A stretch of 64,000 nt of DNA from assembly GCA_022649135.1 (NCBI GenBank), contig JALCNP010000015.1:1-64000 (forward strand), read 5' to 3'. Made by a program: the position numbers and the translations under genes. This DNA comes from Bifidobacterium sp. (GTDB taxonomy: Bacteria > Actinomycetota > Actinomycetes > Actinomycetales > Bifidobacteriaceae). Each line of letters begins with the position of its first letter. The first letter of the stretch is position 1. Below the pieces are notes generated by a model. That model was given only the letters and a program-made list of their open reading frames with translations, ran no database searches and was not told the DNA's origin. Positions 28,101-35,389 of this stretch are shown piece by piece.

Positions 28101-30009
28101 CATGCCGCTTCGCGTCACTAACCAGTGGGCGTACCATTCCCGTCTGTACGCGGCCGCGCATTTCGTGGCCGGCTACCCGGGGCTTGAACTCGTGCAGCTC
28201 AATTCCTTCGGCTGCGGCCTGGACGCCATCACCACCGATCAGGTCAGTGAGATACTCGCCGACAAGGCCGATGTGTATACGCTCCTCAAAATTGACGAGG
28301 TGAGCAATCTGGGTGCGGCGAAGATCCGGCTGCGCTCGCTGAAGGCCGCGGTGGAGGAGCGGGAGTCGAACGCCGCCCCATCCGCCGTGACGCCGGTGGA
28401 TTGCGGCGTGCCCGACGCGCAAGGAGATGGATCCGCTGTCTCCGGCTCCGGCCGGCGCGAAGGTTTCCGCCATACCGGCTCCCAGGCGCCCACCCCCGGT
28501 CGTCAGGTTCTTCTGGACACCGTGATGCGCTCCAACCCATCCCTGACGCAGGCCGTCAGAAAAGCCTCCCGGAGGGCTTCGGCGCAGGCTGCGGCCGCAG
28601 GGGAGCGGGGGGCCGCGGGTCAGCGGCGACAGACCTCGCGTGACATCTCGCAGACCGGGTCGGCGGCCGCCCCCCGGGGCAGACGATTCGGACGCAATAA
28701 CGCGACGATGTCGAAATACGCCAACAAAATCCCCTTCGGCAGGTCGATGAAGAAGGACTACACAATCGTGGGCCCCCAGATGAGCCCGATCCACATGTCC
28801 TTGGTGGAGGCGGTTATCCGCTCGGGCGGATACAAATTCGACGTGCTCACCACCGCGAGCCATGAGGATGTCGAACTCGGACTCAAATATGTGAACAATG
28901 ACGCCTGCTACCCTGCGATCATGGTCGTCGGGCAGCTCGTGGACTCCATAGTCCAGGGGAAGTACGATCCGGACAGGGTGGCGCTCGCCATCACGCAAAC
29001 CGGTGGGATGTGCCGTGCCACCAACTATTTCGGACTGATCCGCAAGGCCCTGATCGATGCCGGCTACCCGCAGGTCCCCGTCATCGCTTTGAGCACCCAG
29101 GGGTTCGAGGACAACCCCGGATTCGTGGCGACGCCCGCGCTGCTGCACCGGGCCGTGAAGGCGCTCGTGGTGGGCGACCTTCTGCTCAAATGCCTGATGA
29201 GGGTGCGGCCGTACGAATCCGAACCGGGCAGTGCGAACCGGTTGTATCACATGTGGGACACCATCGTGCGCGAGACGATCGAGCACCACGGCTTCTCCCC
29301 GACCGCCGCGCGCACGATAGGCCGCGGCTATCTTCCCTATCCGGTCCTGCTCAAGCGGATCGTCCGCAGCTTCGACGCGCTTGGTCTGCGCGGAGGACCG
29401 CGCAAGCCGCGTGTCGGCGTGGTGGGGGAGATCCTGGTGAAATACCACCCCGATGCCAACAACCATCTGGTGGATGTCATCGAGTCGCAGGGGTGCGAGG
29501 CAGTCGTCCCGGGGATCATGGAGTTCATGACGACGCGGCCGTACATCACCGACTGGAACGAGCATTACCTCGGGAAGGGCGGGAACCGTCCCCTTTACGC
29601 GCTCATGCGCTGGGGGATCGACCGGTATCTCCATCCCGTCCGCCGCGCCATCGATCTTGCGCATGGCAAGTTCCAGCAGGACATGCCCATGCCCGAACTG
29701 GTCAGGAAGGCCTCGCAGGTCACCTCCGTGGGGGTGCAGGCCGGCGAGGGCTGGCTGCTCACCGGCGAGATCATCGAGCTCGTCGAGTCCGGATGCCCCA
29801 ACGTGGTGTGCGCACAGCCGTTCGCCTGCCTGCCCAACCATGTGACCGGCAGGGGGATGTTCGGCAAGATACGCAGGCTCCATCCCGAGGCCAACATCGT
29901 CTCCATCGACTATGATCCGGGCGCATCCCAGGCCAACCAGCTCAACCGCATCAAGCTGATGATCGCCACCGCCAAGAAGCAGCACCAGTCGTTGGGAACG
30001 GCCGACTAG
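25144..30009 (+). CDS. Two-module acyl-CoA dehydratase activase (HgdC/BcrAD-BadFG family with DUF2229)
   Basis: A very large protein of 1621 residues. It carries two ASKHA ATPase modules: VGLDIGSTTVKAVVLD, GGEDAKITYL and CAGGTGAFIDQMATL in the first; LGIDAGSTTIKATLV, DIGGQDMKYLAI and CSSGCGSFLQTFA in the second. The second half is a DUF2229/HgdB-like region with conserved cysteines (VCKLCQNRCKLT, ICYPAKLVHGH, FYPCITYEE, NSFGCGLDAI). Relatives drive a low-potential electron into 2-hydroxyacyl-CoA dehydratases using ATP, but fused forms like this also occur without a known dehydratase. None is seen nearby, so the substrate is unknown. A variable Ala/Arg/Gly-rich linker spans about residues 1085-1190. 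ATG at 25144 was chosen with GAGG just upstream. Confidence 0.85.
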   Translation: MVDSENVSFTRQGGRPLRVGLDIGSTTVKAVVLDQSDRLGEAIYSDYRRHHANVRATVAELLRDIRLELEHRGRGDERIQLVITGSGGLGLADNMHVPFVQEVIAETRAIDEAFPQADVIIELGGEDAKITYLKPTPEQRMNGSCAGGTGAFIDQMATLLDADAGGLNEMAKHYQTLYPIASRCGVFAKSDLQPLINDGAAKPDLAASIFGAVATQTIAGLSSGRPIHGTVVFLGGPLFFLSELRQAFHRALNGKVDTFITPDSAHLYVAYGAALLAGSDDHLDGSEPSVPCTCADILDDLDRLKDLPGNTPTMPPLFATDKDRESFNARHHREHVHIGTLEGATGPHFLGIDAGSTTIKATLVNDDREIVWSSYATNEGSPLTAAVSMVRSIERDLPEGAYIARSCATGYGEGLITTGLHLDEGVVETMAHYRGAEMVSPGVTAVIDIGGQDMKYLAITDGVIDSIAVNEACSSGCGSFLQTFAQSMGLSIEDFTQAALRSTRPVDLGSRCTVFMNSSVKQAQKEGATIEDIAAGLCYSVVRNALYKVIKLRDSGELGDTVVVQGGTFLNDAVLRAFELLTEREVTRPNIAGLMGAYGAALTARMHYKDYDDEEDVPSAGGSSDGVDDLTHARRGAHRVSRILKDDALDHLSMSSERDVCKLCQNRCKLTITTFQDGSRYVTGNRCERGGDSTKRRSDRPNLYDYKYKRCFAYRRLTDKKATRGVIGIPRVLNMYENYPFWFTLLTSLGFKVMISGRSSHELFEKGIESIASENICYPAKLVHGHIQWLLDKGIKTIFYPCITYEENLVPNTDNHYNCPVVANYPVVIGANMPQLRQSGIRYMRPYFNLANHDLMVDRIVEEFAWASVSREEAQTAVRAAYAEDKLFKHDVQREGLRALSYMKEHDCRGIVLAGRPYHIDPEVNHGIPETICALGMVVLSEDSICELQPGENLHLSDYLGEGESDPHGKDAHGFRHAENLVPAARMPLRVTNQWAYHSRLYAAAHFVAGYPGLELVQLNSFGCGLDAITTDQVSEILADKADVYTLLKIDEVSNLGAAKIRLRSLKAAVEERESNAAPSAVTPVDCGVPDAQGDGSAVSGSGRREGFRHTGSQAPTPGRQVLLDTVMRSNPSLTQAVRKASRRASAQAAAAGERGAAGQRRQTSRDISQTGSAAAPRGRRFGRNNATMSKYANKIPFGRSMKKDYTIVGPQMSPIHMSLVEAVIRSGGYKFDVLTTASHEDVELGLKYVNNDACYPAIMVVGQLVDSIVQGKYDPDRVALAITQTGGMCRATNYFGLIRKALIDAGYPQVPVIALSTQGFEDNPGFVATPALLHRAVKALVVGDLLLKCLMRVRPYESEPGSANRLYHMWDTIVRETIEHHGFSPTAARTIGRGYLPYPVLLKRIVRSFDALGLRGGPRKPRVGVVGEILVKYHPDANNHLVDVIESQGCEAVVPGIMEFMTTRPYITDWNEHYLGKGGNRPLYALMRWGIDRYLHPVRRAIDLAHGKFQQDMPMPELVRKASQVTSVGVQAGEGWLLTGEIIELVESGCPNVVCAQPFACLPNHVTGRGMFGKIRRLHPEANIVSIDYDPGASQANQLNRIKLMIATAKKQHQSLGTAD

Positions 30010-30112
30010 GCCGGGCGACGCCTCAGGGGAGACACGGCGCGCGCACGTGCCATCGATTATTCGTATAGCGCACATCCCGTGGGGGAACGCCATCTCGAAT
30101 ACGATTACGCAC

Positions 30113-31393
30113 ATGAGCGTTATGAGCATGTCACGAACAAGCTATGCCCACATGAACACGGCGGTGAACGCGAAGCATGTGCGTAGTCTCCTGCGGTTCT
30201 TCGAGTCCGGGGCCAAGCCGGTGCGCAACGATGGCTTCGGAGTGGAGATCGAGCATCTTCCCGTCGAGAACGGCTCGGATGCGGCGGCCGACTACTATGC
30301 CCCGAACGGGGTGGAGACCCTCCTCAAGCGGCTGCGGCCCTACTACGACCCGGCGAAGGAATACTGGGAGAACGGTCATCTGGTGGGTCTGGGACGGGAT
30401 CGGATCTCCCTCTCCCTCGAACCGGGTGCCCAGGTGGAATGCTCCATCGGAGTGCTCCGCACCCCTCAGGAGCTGATGCCGGTGTACGCCGATTTCCGCC
30501 GGGAGGCGGATCCGATCATGCGTGATCTCGGCTTTCGTCTCGTCGCCTACGGCTATCAGCCCACATCGAGTTTTGCGGACATCTCCGTCAACCCCAAAAG
30601 CCGCTACGCCGCCATGACCGACTATCTGGGGCGCATCGGGGAGTTCGGCCTGTGCATGATGCGTGCCTCGGCGGCCACGCAGATCAGCATCGACTATGCC
30701 AGCGAGAAGGACTCCATAGACAAGCTGCGCATCGGCAGCGCGGTGGGCCCCATACTGGCGTGGTTCTTCCGCAACTCGCCCTATTTCGAGGGCCGCACCA
30801 ATCCCTACCCGCTGCTGCGCCAGCGGATGTGGGACTATATGGACATCCAGCGCACCAATCTCATCCCCGGCCTCTACGACGACCGTTTCGGCTGGGAGGA
30901 TTATGCCGTCGACGTGCTGTCGACGCCGCTGATGTTCGTCGATCTGACCCACACGCCCGAGGCCGCGGACGAGCCGGAGGAGCGAAAGCATCGGGCCGCC
31001 TTCCGCAGCAACGCGGGCGAGGTCTATCCCGACCGGGAGCTTAACGACTATGAGATATGCCATGTTCTCTCCACTCATTTCAACGACGTCCGGCTGAAGA
31101 ACTTCATCGAGATCAGGCATTGGGACTCCCTGCCCATAGGGCGCGTCGAGCGCCTGGTGCGGATCGTGGGGGCTCTGTTCTACGACGATGCGCTTTTCGG
31201 GCGTCTGCTGTCCTGTTTCGATGGCGTGAGCGAGTCCGAGGTTCTGGAGGCCAAGGCCAATCTGCAGGCCTTCGGAGGGGCGAGCACGCCATACGGCAGA
31301 CCGCTCGAGTTCTGGCGTGATCTTCTTCGGGTTGAGGATGCCGGTGCGGACGAGCCGGGGGACGAGGCCCATCCCGGGGTGTTTCAGGCGTAG
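30113..31393 (+). CDS. gshA: Glutamate-cysteine ligase
   Basis: About 426 residues. The segment NDGFGVEIEHLPVE near the N-terminus, LSLEPGAQVECSIGVLRTPQEL, MRASAATQISIDYASE and the C-terminal NFIEIRHWDSLPIGRVERLVRIVGALFYDD match the GCS2/plant-type glutamate-cysteine ligase family. That enzyme joins Glu and Cys with ATP in the first step of glutathione or gamma-glutamylcysteine synthesis. No glutathione synthetase is nearby. The start is uncertain: no strong ribosome site is visible, and codons at 30047 (GTG), 30113 and several close ATGs are in frame. Confidence 0.85.
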   Translation: MSVMSMSRTSYAHMNTAVNAKHVRSLLRFFESGAKPVRNDGFGVEIEHLPVENGSDAAADYYAPNGVETLLKRLRPYYDPAKEYWENGHLVGLGRDRISLSLEPGAQVECSIGVLRTPQELMPVYADFRREADPIMRDLGFRLVAYGYQPTSSFADISVNPKSRYAAMTDYLGRIGEFGLCMMRASAATQISIDYASEKDSIDKLRIGSAVGPILAWFFRNSPYFEGRTNPYPLLRQRMWDYMDIQRTNLIPGLYDDRFGWEDYAVDVLSTPLMFVDLTHTPEAADEPEERKHRAAFRSNAGEVYPDRELNDYEICHVLSTHFNDVRLKNFIEIRHWDSLPIGRVERLVRIVGALFYDDALFGRLLSCFDGVSESEVLEAKANLQAFGGASTPYGRPLEFWRDLLRVEDAGADEPGDEAHPGVFQA

Positions 31394-31526
31394 CCCCTGG
31401 GCGGGGACTTGGGGAGGCCCGTTCGCATATTTGCGCAGGCCGTCGCTTTGCCGGCATTGCGTTTTTTCCATGCGGATGGCGTCTTTCGTCGTGCCGTGGT
31501 GGCGCGGTTTCGCTAGACTGGCGGGT

Positions 31527-32162
31527 ATGGTGGCACACAGCAGGAACAGGCGGGTCAGAAAGAATCCGGAGGAGCGAAAGCGCGAAATCACCCAGGTGAC
31601 GGCCCGTCTTGTCAGCGAGCGCGGATTCAACGGCATATCGCTCAGGGACGTTGCGGACGCGGTGGGCATGAGTCAGCCGGGACTGCTGCACTACGTGGGA
31701 AACAAGGACGGGCTCCTGTCCCTGCTCATCACCGATCTCTACGACACATCGGGCACCCCTTCCGACTTCATCGCCTCCGGTTTGCCGGGCAGCGACCCTC
31801 GGTCTCTTCTGTTTCCCTCCTATCTTCGTTTTCTGGTTCGGCATAATGCCGGGCGACGCATGATGGTGCAGCTGTACGTCGTTCTCGAGTCCGAATCGTT
31901 GAATCCCCAGCATCCTCTGTATGGCTATTTCCGGGCGCGACCCGAGGAGGTGTGGAAACGCTATTCGCAATTCCCCTGGAGGATCCCGGAGCAGCTCGGC
32001 CCGTGGGAGGAGAGCATGCGGCCCAGGGTGCGGCAGTGCATCGAGGCCATGGACGGCATTCAGCTGCGTTGGCTGCGTGATCCTCCCATCGATCTCTATG
32101 ACGAATGGATAGCGTTCGAGAGGCTGCTTTTCCCTCTTCCCCTGTGGGAAAGCTATATCTGA
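31527..32162 (+). CDS. TetR-family regulator 1
   Basis: A 211-residue regulator. The N-terminal helix-turn-helix is VSERGFNGISLRDVADAVGMSQPGLLHYVGNKDGLLSLLI, a typical TetR DNA-binding domain. The C-terminal ligand domain ends LPLPLWESYI, very like LPLPLWDGYR of the second TetR at 37611-38213, so the two are paralogues. It lies just upstream of an MFS transporter and glycosidases and probably represses them through the palindrome at 32354-32373, with a sugar as inducer. ATG at 31527 was chosen because the upstream frame has no family character. Confidence 0.87.
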   Translation: MVAHSRNRRVRKNPEERKREITQVTARLVSERGFNGISLRDVADAVGMSQPGLLHYVGNKDGLLSLLITDLYDTSGTPSDFIASGLPGSDPRSLLFPSYLRFLVRHNAGRRMMVQLYVVLESESLNPQHPLYGYFRARPEEVWKRYSQFPWRIPEQLGPWEESMRPRVRQCIEAMDGIQLRWLRDPPIDLYDEWIAFERLLFPLPLWESYI

Positions 32163-32320
32163 CCCTGCGTTTCCGGTCTTCTGGCCGATGTCATCAGGGG
32201 CGCCTGTAGGGCATGTCGGCAAGGAGGGGGCGAAGCGTTCCCGAGGGGGCGTGCATGGGGGCGGGGAACGGCGGGGTCGTGCCGGGGGCGTGGTGCTATT
32301 TTGTTGGCTGGTGTTTCGTT

Positions 32321-32348
32321 TTGACAATCAGAGCAGCAGGGATATACT
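32321..32348 (+). promoter_or_regulatory. Strong sigma-70-type promoter for the transporter operon
   Basis: TTGACA at 32321-32326 and TATACT at 32343-32348 are separated by 16 bp. This is close to consensus and is one of the clearest promoters in the window. The operator follows at once, covering the expected start point. Confidence 0.75.
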
Positions 32349-32353
32349 TCTTA

Positions 32354-32373
32354 TATCTAAAGGTTGTTAGATA
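32354..32373. promoter_or_regulatory. TetR-type operator O1
   Basis: TATCTAA (32354-32360) is inverted as TTAGATA (32367-32373) with a 6-bp spacer. It begins 6 bp after the -10 box, where a bound repressor would block the start of transcription. TetR 1 is the natural candidate. Confidence 0.65.
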
Positions 32374-32442
32374 AATTACATAGGTCGTAATTGTCCTTCG
32401 ATCTTTCGATAAAGTCAACGAAGACGAACTAAGGAAGTTCAC

Positions 32443-33771
32443 ATGATGACTGACACCCTCGCTATAGGTCGAGAAGAGCGCTTGGCGGCTCATCGGGAAG
32501 CTGTTTCCGCAGCGGCCTCAAATCCGGAGCTAAGCCCAGAGACGGGAAAGCGTTTATCTAAAGGTTATTTGATACGATTCGGAGCAGGATTCCTCGTATT
32601 CGGGATTCTGTGGATGTCCGGCTTGGGCATAGTCTCGGCGGTTCTTCTCCCCGAACACTACAAGTCGATTGTCGGTATACAGCCGGAGGCCCTTCTCGGC
32701 ATAGTCAACGCCGCGACGGCGATAGCGTCGCTGGTCGCCAATCTCATGTTCGGCACCTTCTCCGACCGCACCAGATCCCGTTTCGGACGCAGGACGCCCT
32801 GGATACTTTTCGGTGCGGTTCTCGGCGGCGCCACCCTGTTCCTCACGGGGACGACAAACAACCCGTGGCTGCTCACCGTGCTCTACTGCGGCAGCATGTT
32901 CGGCCTCAACTGCATGATCGCGCCTCTGGTGGCCATCCTCTCCGACCGGATCCCCGAAAAGGTCCGCGGAACGATGTCCGCCTTCTATGGCGCCGGCGCC
33001 ACCGTCGGTGCGCCCATCGGCACGCTCATAGGCGCATACTTCATATCGAACCTCCTCCCGGGGTTCGCGGTTGCGGGCGTCCTCATGTTCCTCGGCGGTC
33101 TCGTCGCCATGCTCATCATCCCCCGTGAGGAATCGGCCGACTATCTCCCCCGGGAGAACGGGACAAAGGAGGTCCTCGCCTCCTTCCGGCCGCCGCGGTT
33201 CTCCACCGCGCACGACTTCTACAAGGCCTTTGTGGGTCGCTTCTGCATGCTCGTGAGCTATCAGATGATCACGGCGTACCAGCTGTACATCGTCCAGAAC
33301 TATGTGGGACAGTCGACGAAGCAGTCGGCGGCGACGATTTCGGTCATCTCCCTCATCACCATGGTCGTCTCCCTGCTGGGCTCGGTGTTCGCGGGGCCCT
33401 TCTCGGATCTGATCGGTCGGCGCAAGCTCCCCGTCGTCATCGCCTCGGTCTGCTTCGCGCTCGGCATAGCCATGCCCTGGATCTTCCCGACGGCCATGGG
33501 CATGTACCTGTATGCCGCGATCGCCGGTCTCGGATATGGCGTCTATTCCTCGGTCGACCAGGCGCTGCTGGTGGACGTTCTGCCGAACAAGGCCCAGGCA
33601 GGCAAGGACCTGGGGATTCTCAACCTGGCCACCACGCTCGGGCAGATGCTTGGTCCGGTCATCATGTCCTCCATCGTCCTCGCCGCCGGATACGTGTTCG
33701 CCTTCCCTGTCTCCATCGCGCTCGCGCTGGTCGGATGCATCTTCATCCTGCTGATCAGGGGCGTGAAATGA
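32443..33771 (+). CDS. MFS sugar transporter
   Basis: A 442-residue membrane protein with about 12 helices. The loop motif GTFSDRTRSRFGRRTPWILFGA is the MFS A-motif between helices 2 and 3, and DLIGRRKLP is its echo in the second half. It would import a sugar or short glycoside by ion symport. The substrate is inferred from the glycosidases downstream (GH30, GH42). ATG at 32443 follows AAGGAAG. The first ~130 bp of coding are AT-richer than the rest and hold a near copy of the upstream operator. Confidence 0.85.
   Translation: MMTDTLAIGREERLAAHREAVSAAASNPELSPETGKRLSKGYLIRFGAGFLVFGILWMSGLGIVSAVLLPEHYKSIVGIQPEALLGIVNAATAIASLVANLMFGTFSDRTRSRFGRRTPWILFGAVLGGATLFLTGTTNNPWLLTVLYCGSMFGLNCMIAPLVAILSDRIPEKVRGTMSAFYGAGATVGAPIGTLIGAYFISNLLPGFAVAGVLMFLGGLVAMLIIPREESADYLPRENGTKEVLASFRPPRFSTAHDFYKAFVGRFCMLVSYQMITAYQLYIVQNYVGQSTKQSAATISVISLITMVVSLLGSVFAGPFSDLIGRRKLPVVIASVCFALGIAMPWIFPTAMGMYLYAAIAGLGYGVYSSVDQALLVDVLPNKAQAGKDLGILNLATTLGQMLGPVIMSSIVLAAGYVFAFPVSIALALVGCIFILLIRGVK
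32555..32574. promoter_or_regulatory. Second operator copy O2 inside the transporter gene
   Basis: The 20 bp at 32555-32574 match O1 (32354-32373) at 18 of 20 positions. The start-to-start distance is 201 bp, near a whole number of helical turns, so both sites would lie on the same face of DNA. A looped repressor complex is possible. Confidence 0.5.
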
Positions 33772-33957
33772 CGCCCTTCGCGTGGATTCGCCCGACGGGC
33801 GGAACTCGCCCGCCCGTCCGCGGCGCGGCTCGAAAGAGCCTGGGGTGCCGCGGGGGCTCGGACAATTCGCCCACACGGGAACGACGGGGCCGGGGGATGC
33901 AGAGCAGACAGTCGTCGGCGACGACAATCGGTGATGGAAACAAGAGAGGATGAACAG

Positions 33958-35298
33958 ATGATCAGATGGATGGCGACCACGCCGGAGCACCGGCTTGTGG
34001 AATCGACAGTGAACGCCGTGCACGGCGGGCGCGCCCAGGGGCTTGAGCTTACCGGGGAGGCGTTCCAGTCCCTCCGCGGGTTTGGCGGATGCTTCAACGA
34101 ACTGGGCTACCAGGCCATGCAGAAGTATCTTTCCCCCGATGACGAGGAGCGGATATTCAAGGAGCTTTTCGATCCGGGCGAGCTGAACTTCGTGTTCAAC
34201 CGCACTCCCGTCGGAGCCAACGATTTCGCCGAGCAGTGGTACAGCTACGACGAGACCGACGGCGACTACGCGCTGGAGCACTTCAGTGTGGAGCACGACG
34301 AATCGACGCTTATCCCGTACATCCGGCACGCCCGGCGCTACCAGCCCGACATGCAGCTGTTCGCCAGCCCGTGGAGCCCCCCGACGTGGATGAAGTTCCC
34401 GAAGGCCTACAACTTCGGGCGAATCGTGATGACCCCCGACAACCTGGATGCCTACGCGCGGTATTGTGCGGCATACATTCGGGAATACGAGAGGCGGGGA
34501 ATCCCCATCGCGCAGCTGCATGTGCAGAACGAGGTCTTCGCCGATCAGAAGTTCCCCAGCTGCCTGTGGTCGAGCGAGGACATGAAGGTCTTCATCCGTG
34601 ATTACCTGGGACCCACGTTTGCCAGGGAGGGGCTCTCCACCAGCATATTCCTCGGGACGCTCAACGGCCCGGAGGACATGGCCTTCACCGGTGGGTACGG
34701 GATGAGGCTCGACAACTACAGCCGCTACGTCGACGACATCCTCTTCGATGACGAGGCGCGCCGGTACATAGCCGGGGTCGGCTACCAGTGGGCGGGCCAG
34801 CATTGCATCGCGAGGACGCATGAGTCGTGGCCCGGGATGGAGCTCATACAGACCGAGTCCGAATGCGGCGACGGCACGAACTCCTGGGAATACGCGGAGT
34901 ACGTCTTCCACCTCATCAACCACTATCTGCGCAACGGCGCCACCGCATACACCTATTGGAACATGGTGCTCAGCGACATCGTCAGCACGTGGGGGTGGCG
35001 TCAGAACTCGCTGTACAGCGTCGATTCGCGGACGGGCACGTTCACCCGGAACCCGGAGTGGTACGTCATGCGTCATTTCTCGGCGTATGTGCATCCCGGG
35101 GCCCGCGTGCTCGGCACGGTCGGCCATTTCAACGCGATGGGCATCGCCCTGCGCAACCTCGACGGCTCGTTGGTCGTGGTCGTGCAGAATGCGCTCGACC
35201 GCGCCCTGGAGTTCGATTTTTGCGACCCCCAGAATCCCGGGCGGGGGATATGCGAGCAGCTGGAGCCCCGTTCGTTCAACACATTCGTCATCGACTGA
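33958..35298 (+). CDS. Glycoside hydrolase family 30 enzyme
   Basis: A 446-residue enzyme without a signal peptide, so it acts inside the cell. The fold is a TIM barrel plus a side beta-domain. LRGFGGCFNELGYQAM near the N-terminus, LFASPWSPPTWMK, LHVQNEV (acid/base Glu192) and LIQTESECG (nucleophile Glu300) are GH30 marks. Family members remove glucose, xylose or fucose from beta-linked substrates such as glucosylceramide, beta-1,6-glucans or xylans; the exact target is not clear. ATG at 33958 was chosen with GAGAGGA 7 bp upstream. It lies between the MFS transporter and a GH42 enzyme. Confidence 0.87.
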   Translation: MIRWMATTPEHRLVESTVNAVHGGRAQGLELTGEAFQSLRGFGGCFNELGYQAMQKYLSPDDEERIFKELFDPGELNFVFNRTPVGANDFAEQWYSYDETDGDYALEHFSVEHDESTLIPYIRHARRYQPDMQLFASPWSPPTWMKFPKAYNFGRIVMTPDNLDAYARYCAAYIREYERRGIPIAQLHVQNEVFADQKFPSCLWSSEDMKVFIRDYLGPTFAREGLSTSIFLGTLNGPEDMAFTGGYGMRLDNYSRYVDDILFDDEARRYIAGVGYQWAGQHCIARTHESWPGMELIQTESECGDGTNSWEYAEYVFHLINHYLRNGATAYTYWNMVLSDIVSTWGWRQNSLYSVDSRTGTFTRNPEWYVMRHFSAYVHPGARVLGTVGHFNAMGIALRNLDGSLVVVVQNALDRALEFDFCDPQNPGRGICEQLEPRSFNTFVID

Positions 35299-35389
35299 GG
35301 CGACGTCGGCGACGATCGGGGATCACGGGATCGGAGCATCGATTCGGGTTTCCTGCAGGATTCCATGTCAGCGGAGGATGACCACTATC

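Noticed and set aside
21602-30129. Very long antisense frames opposite nrdD (797 codons) and opposite the activase (1152 codons)
   Set aside because: They lie fully opposite well-identified genes and arise from high GC at third codon positions; their translations have no recognisable domain.
34820-35389. N-terminal extension of the GH42 frame back into the GH30 gene
   Set aside because: It overlaps GH30 coding in another frame and lacks family character; the GH42 domain begins right after the ATG at 35390.
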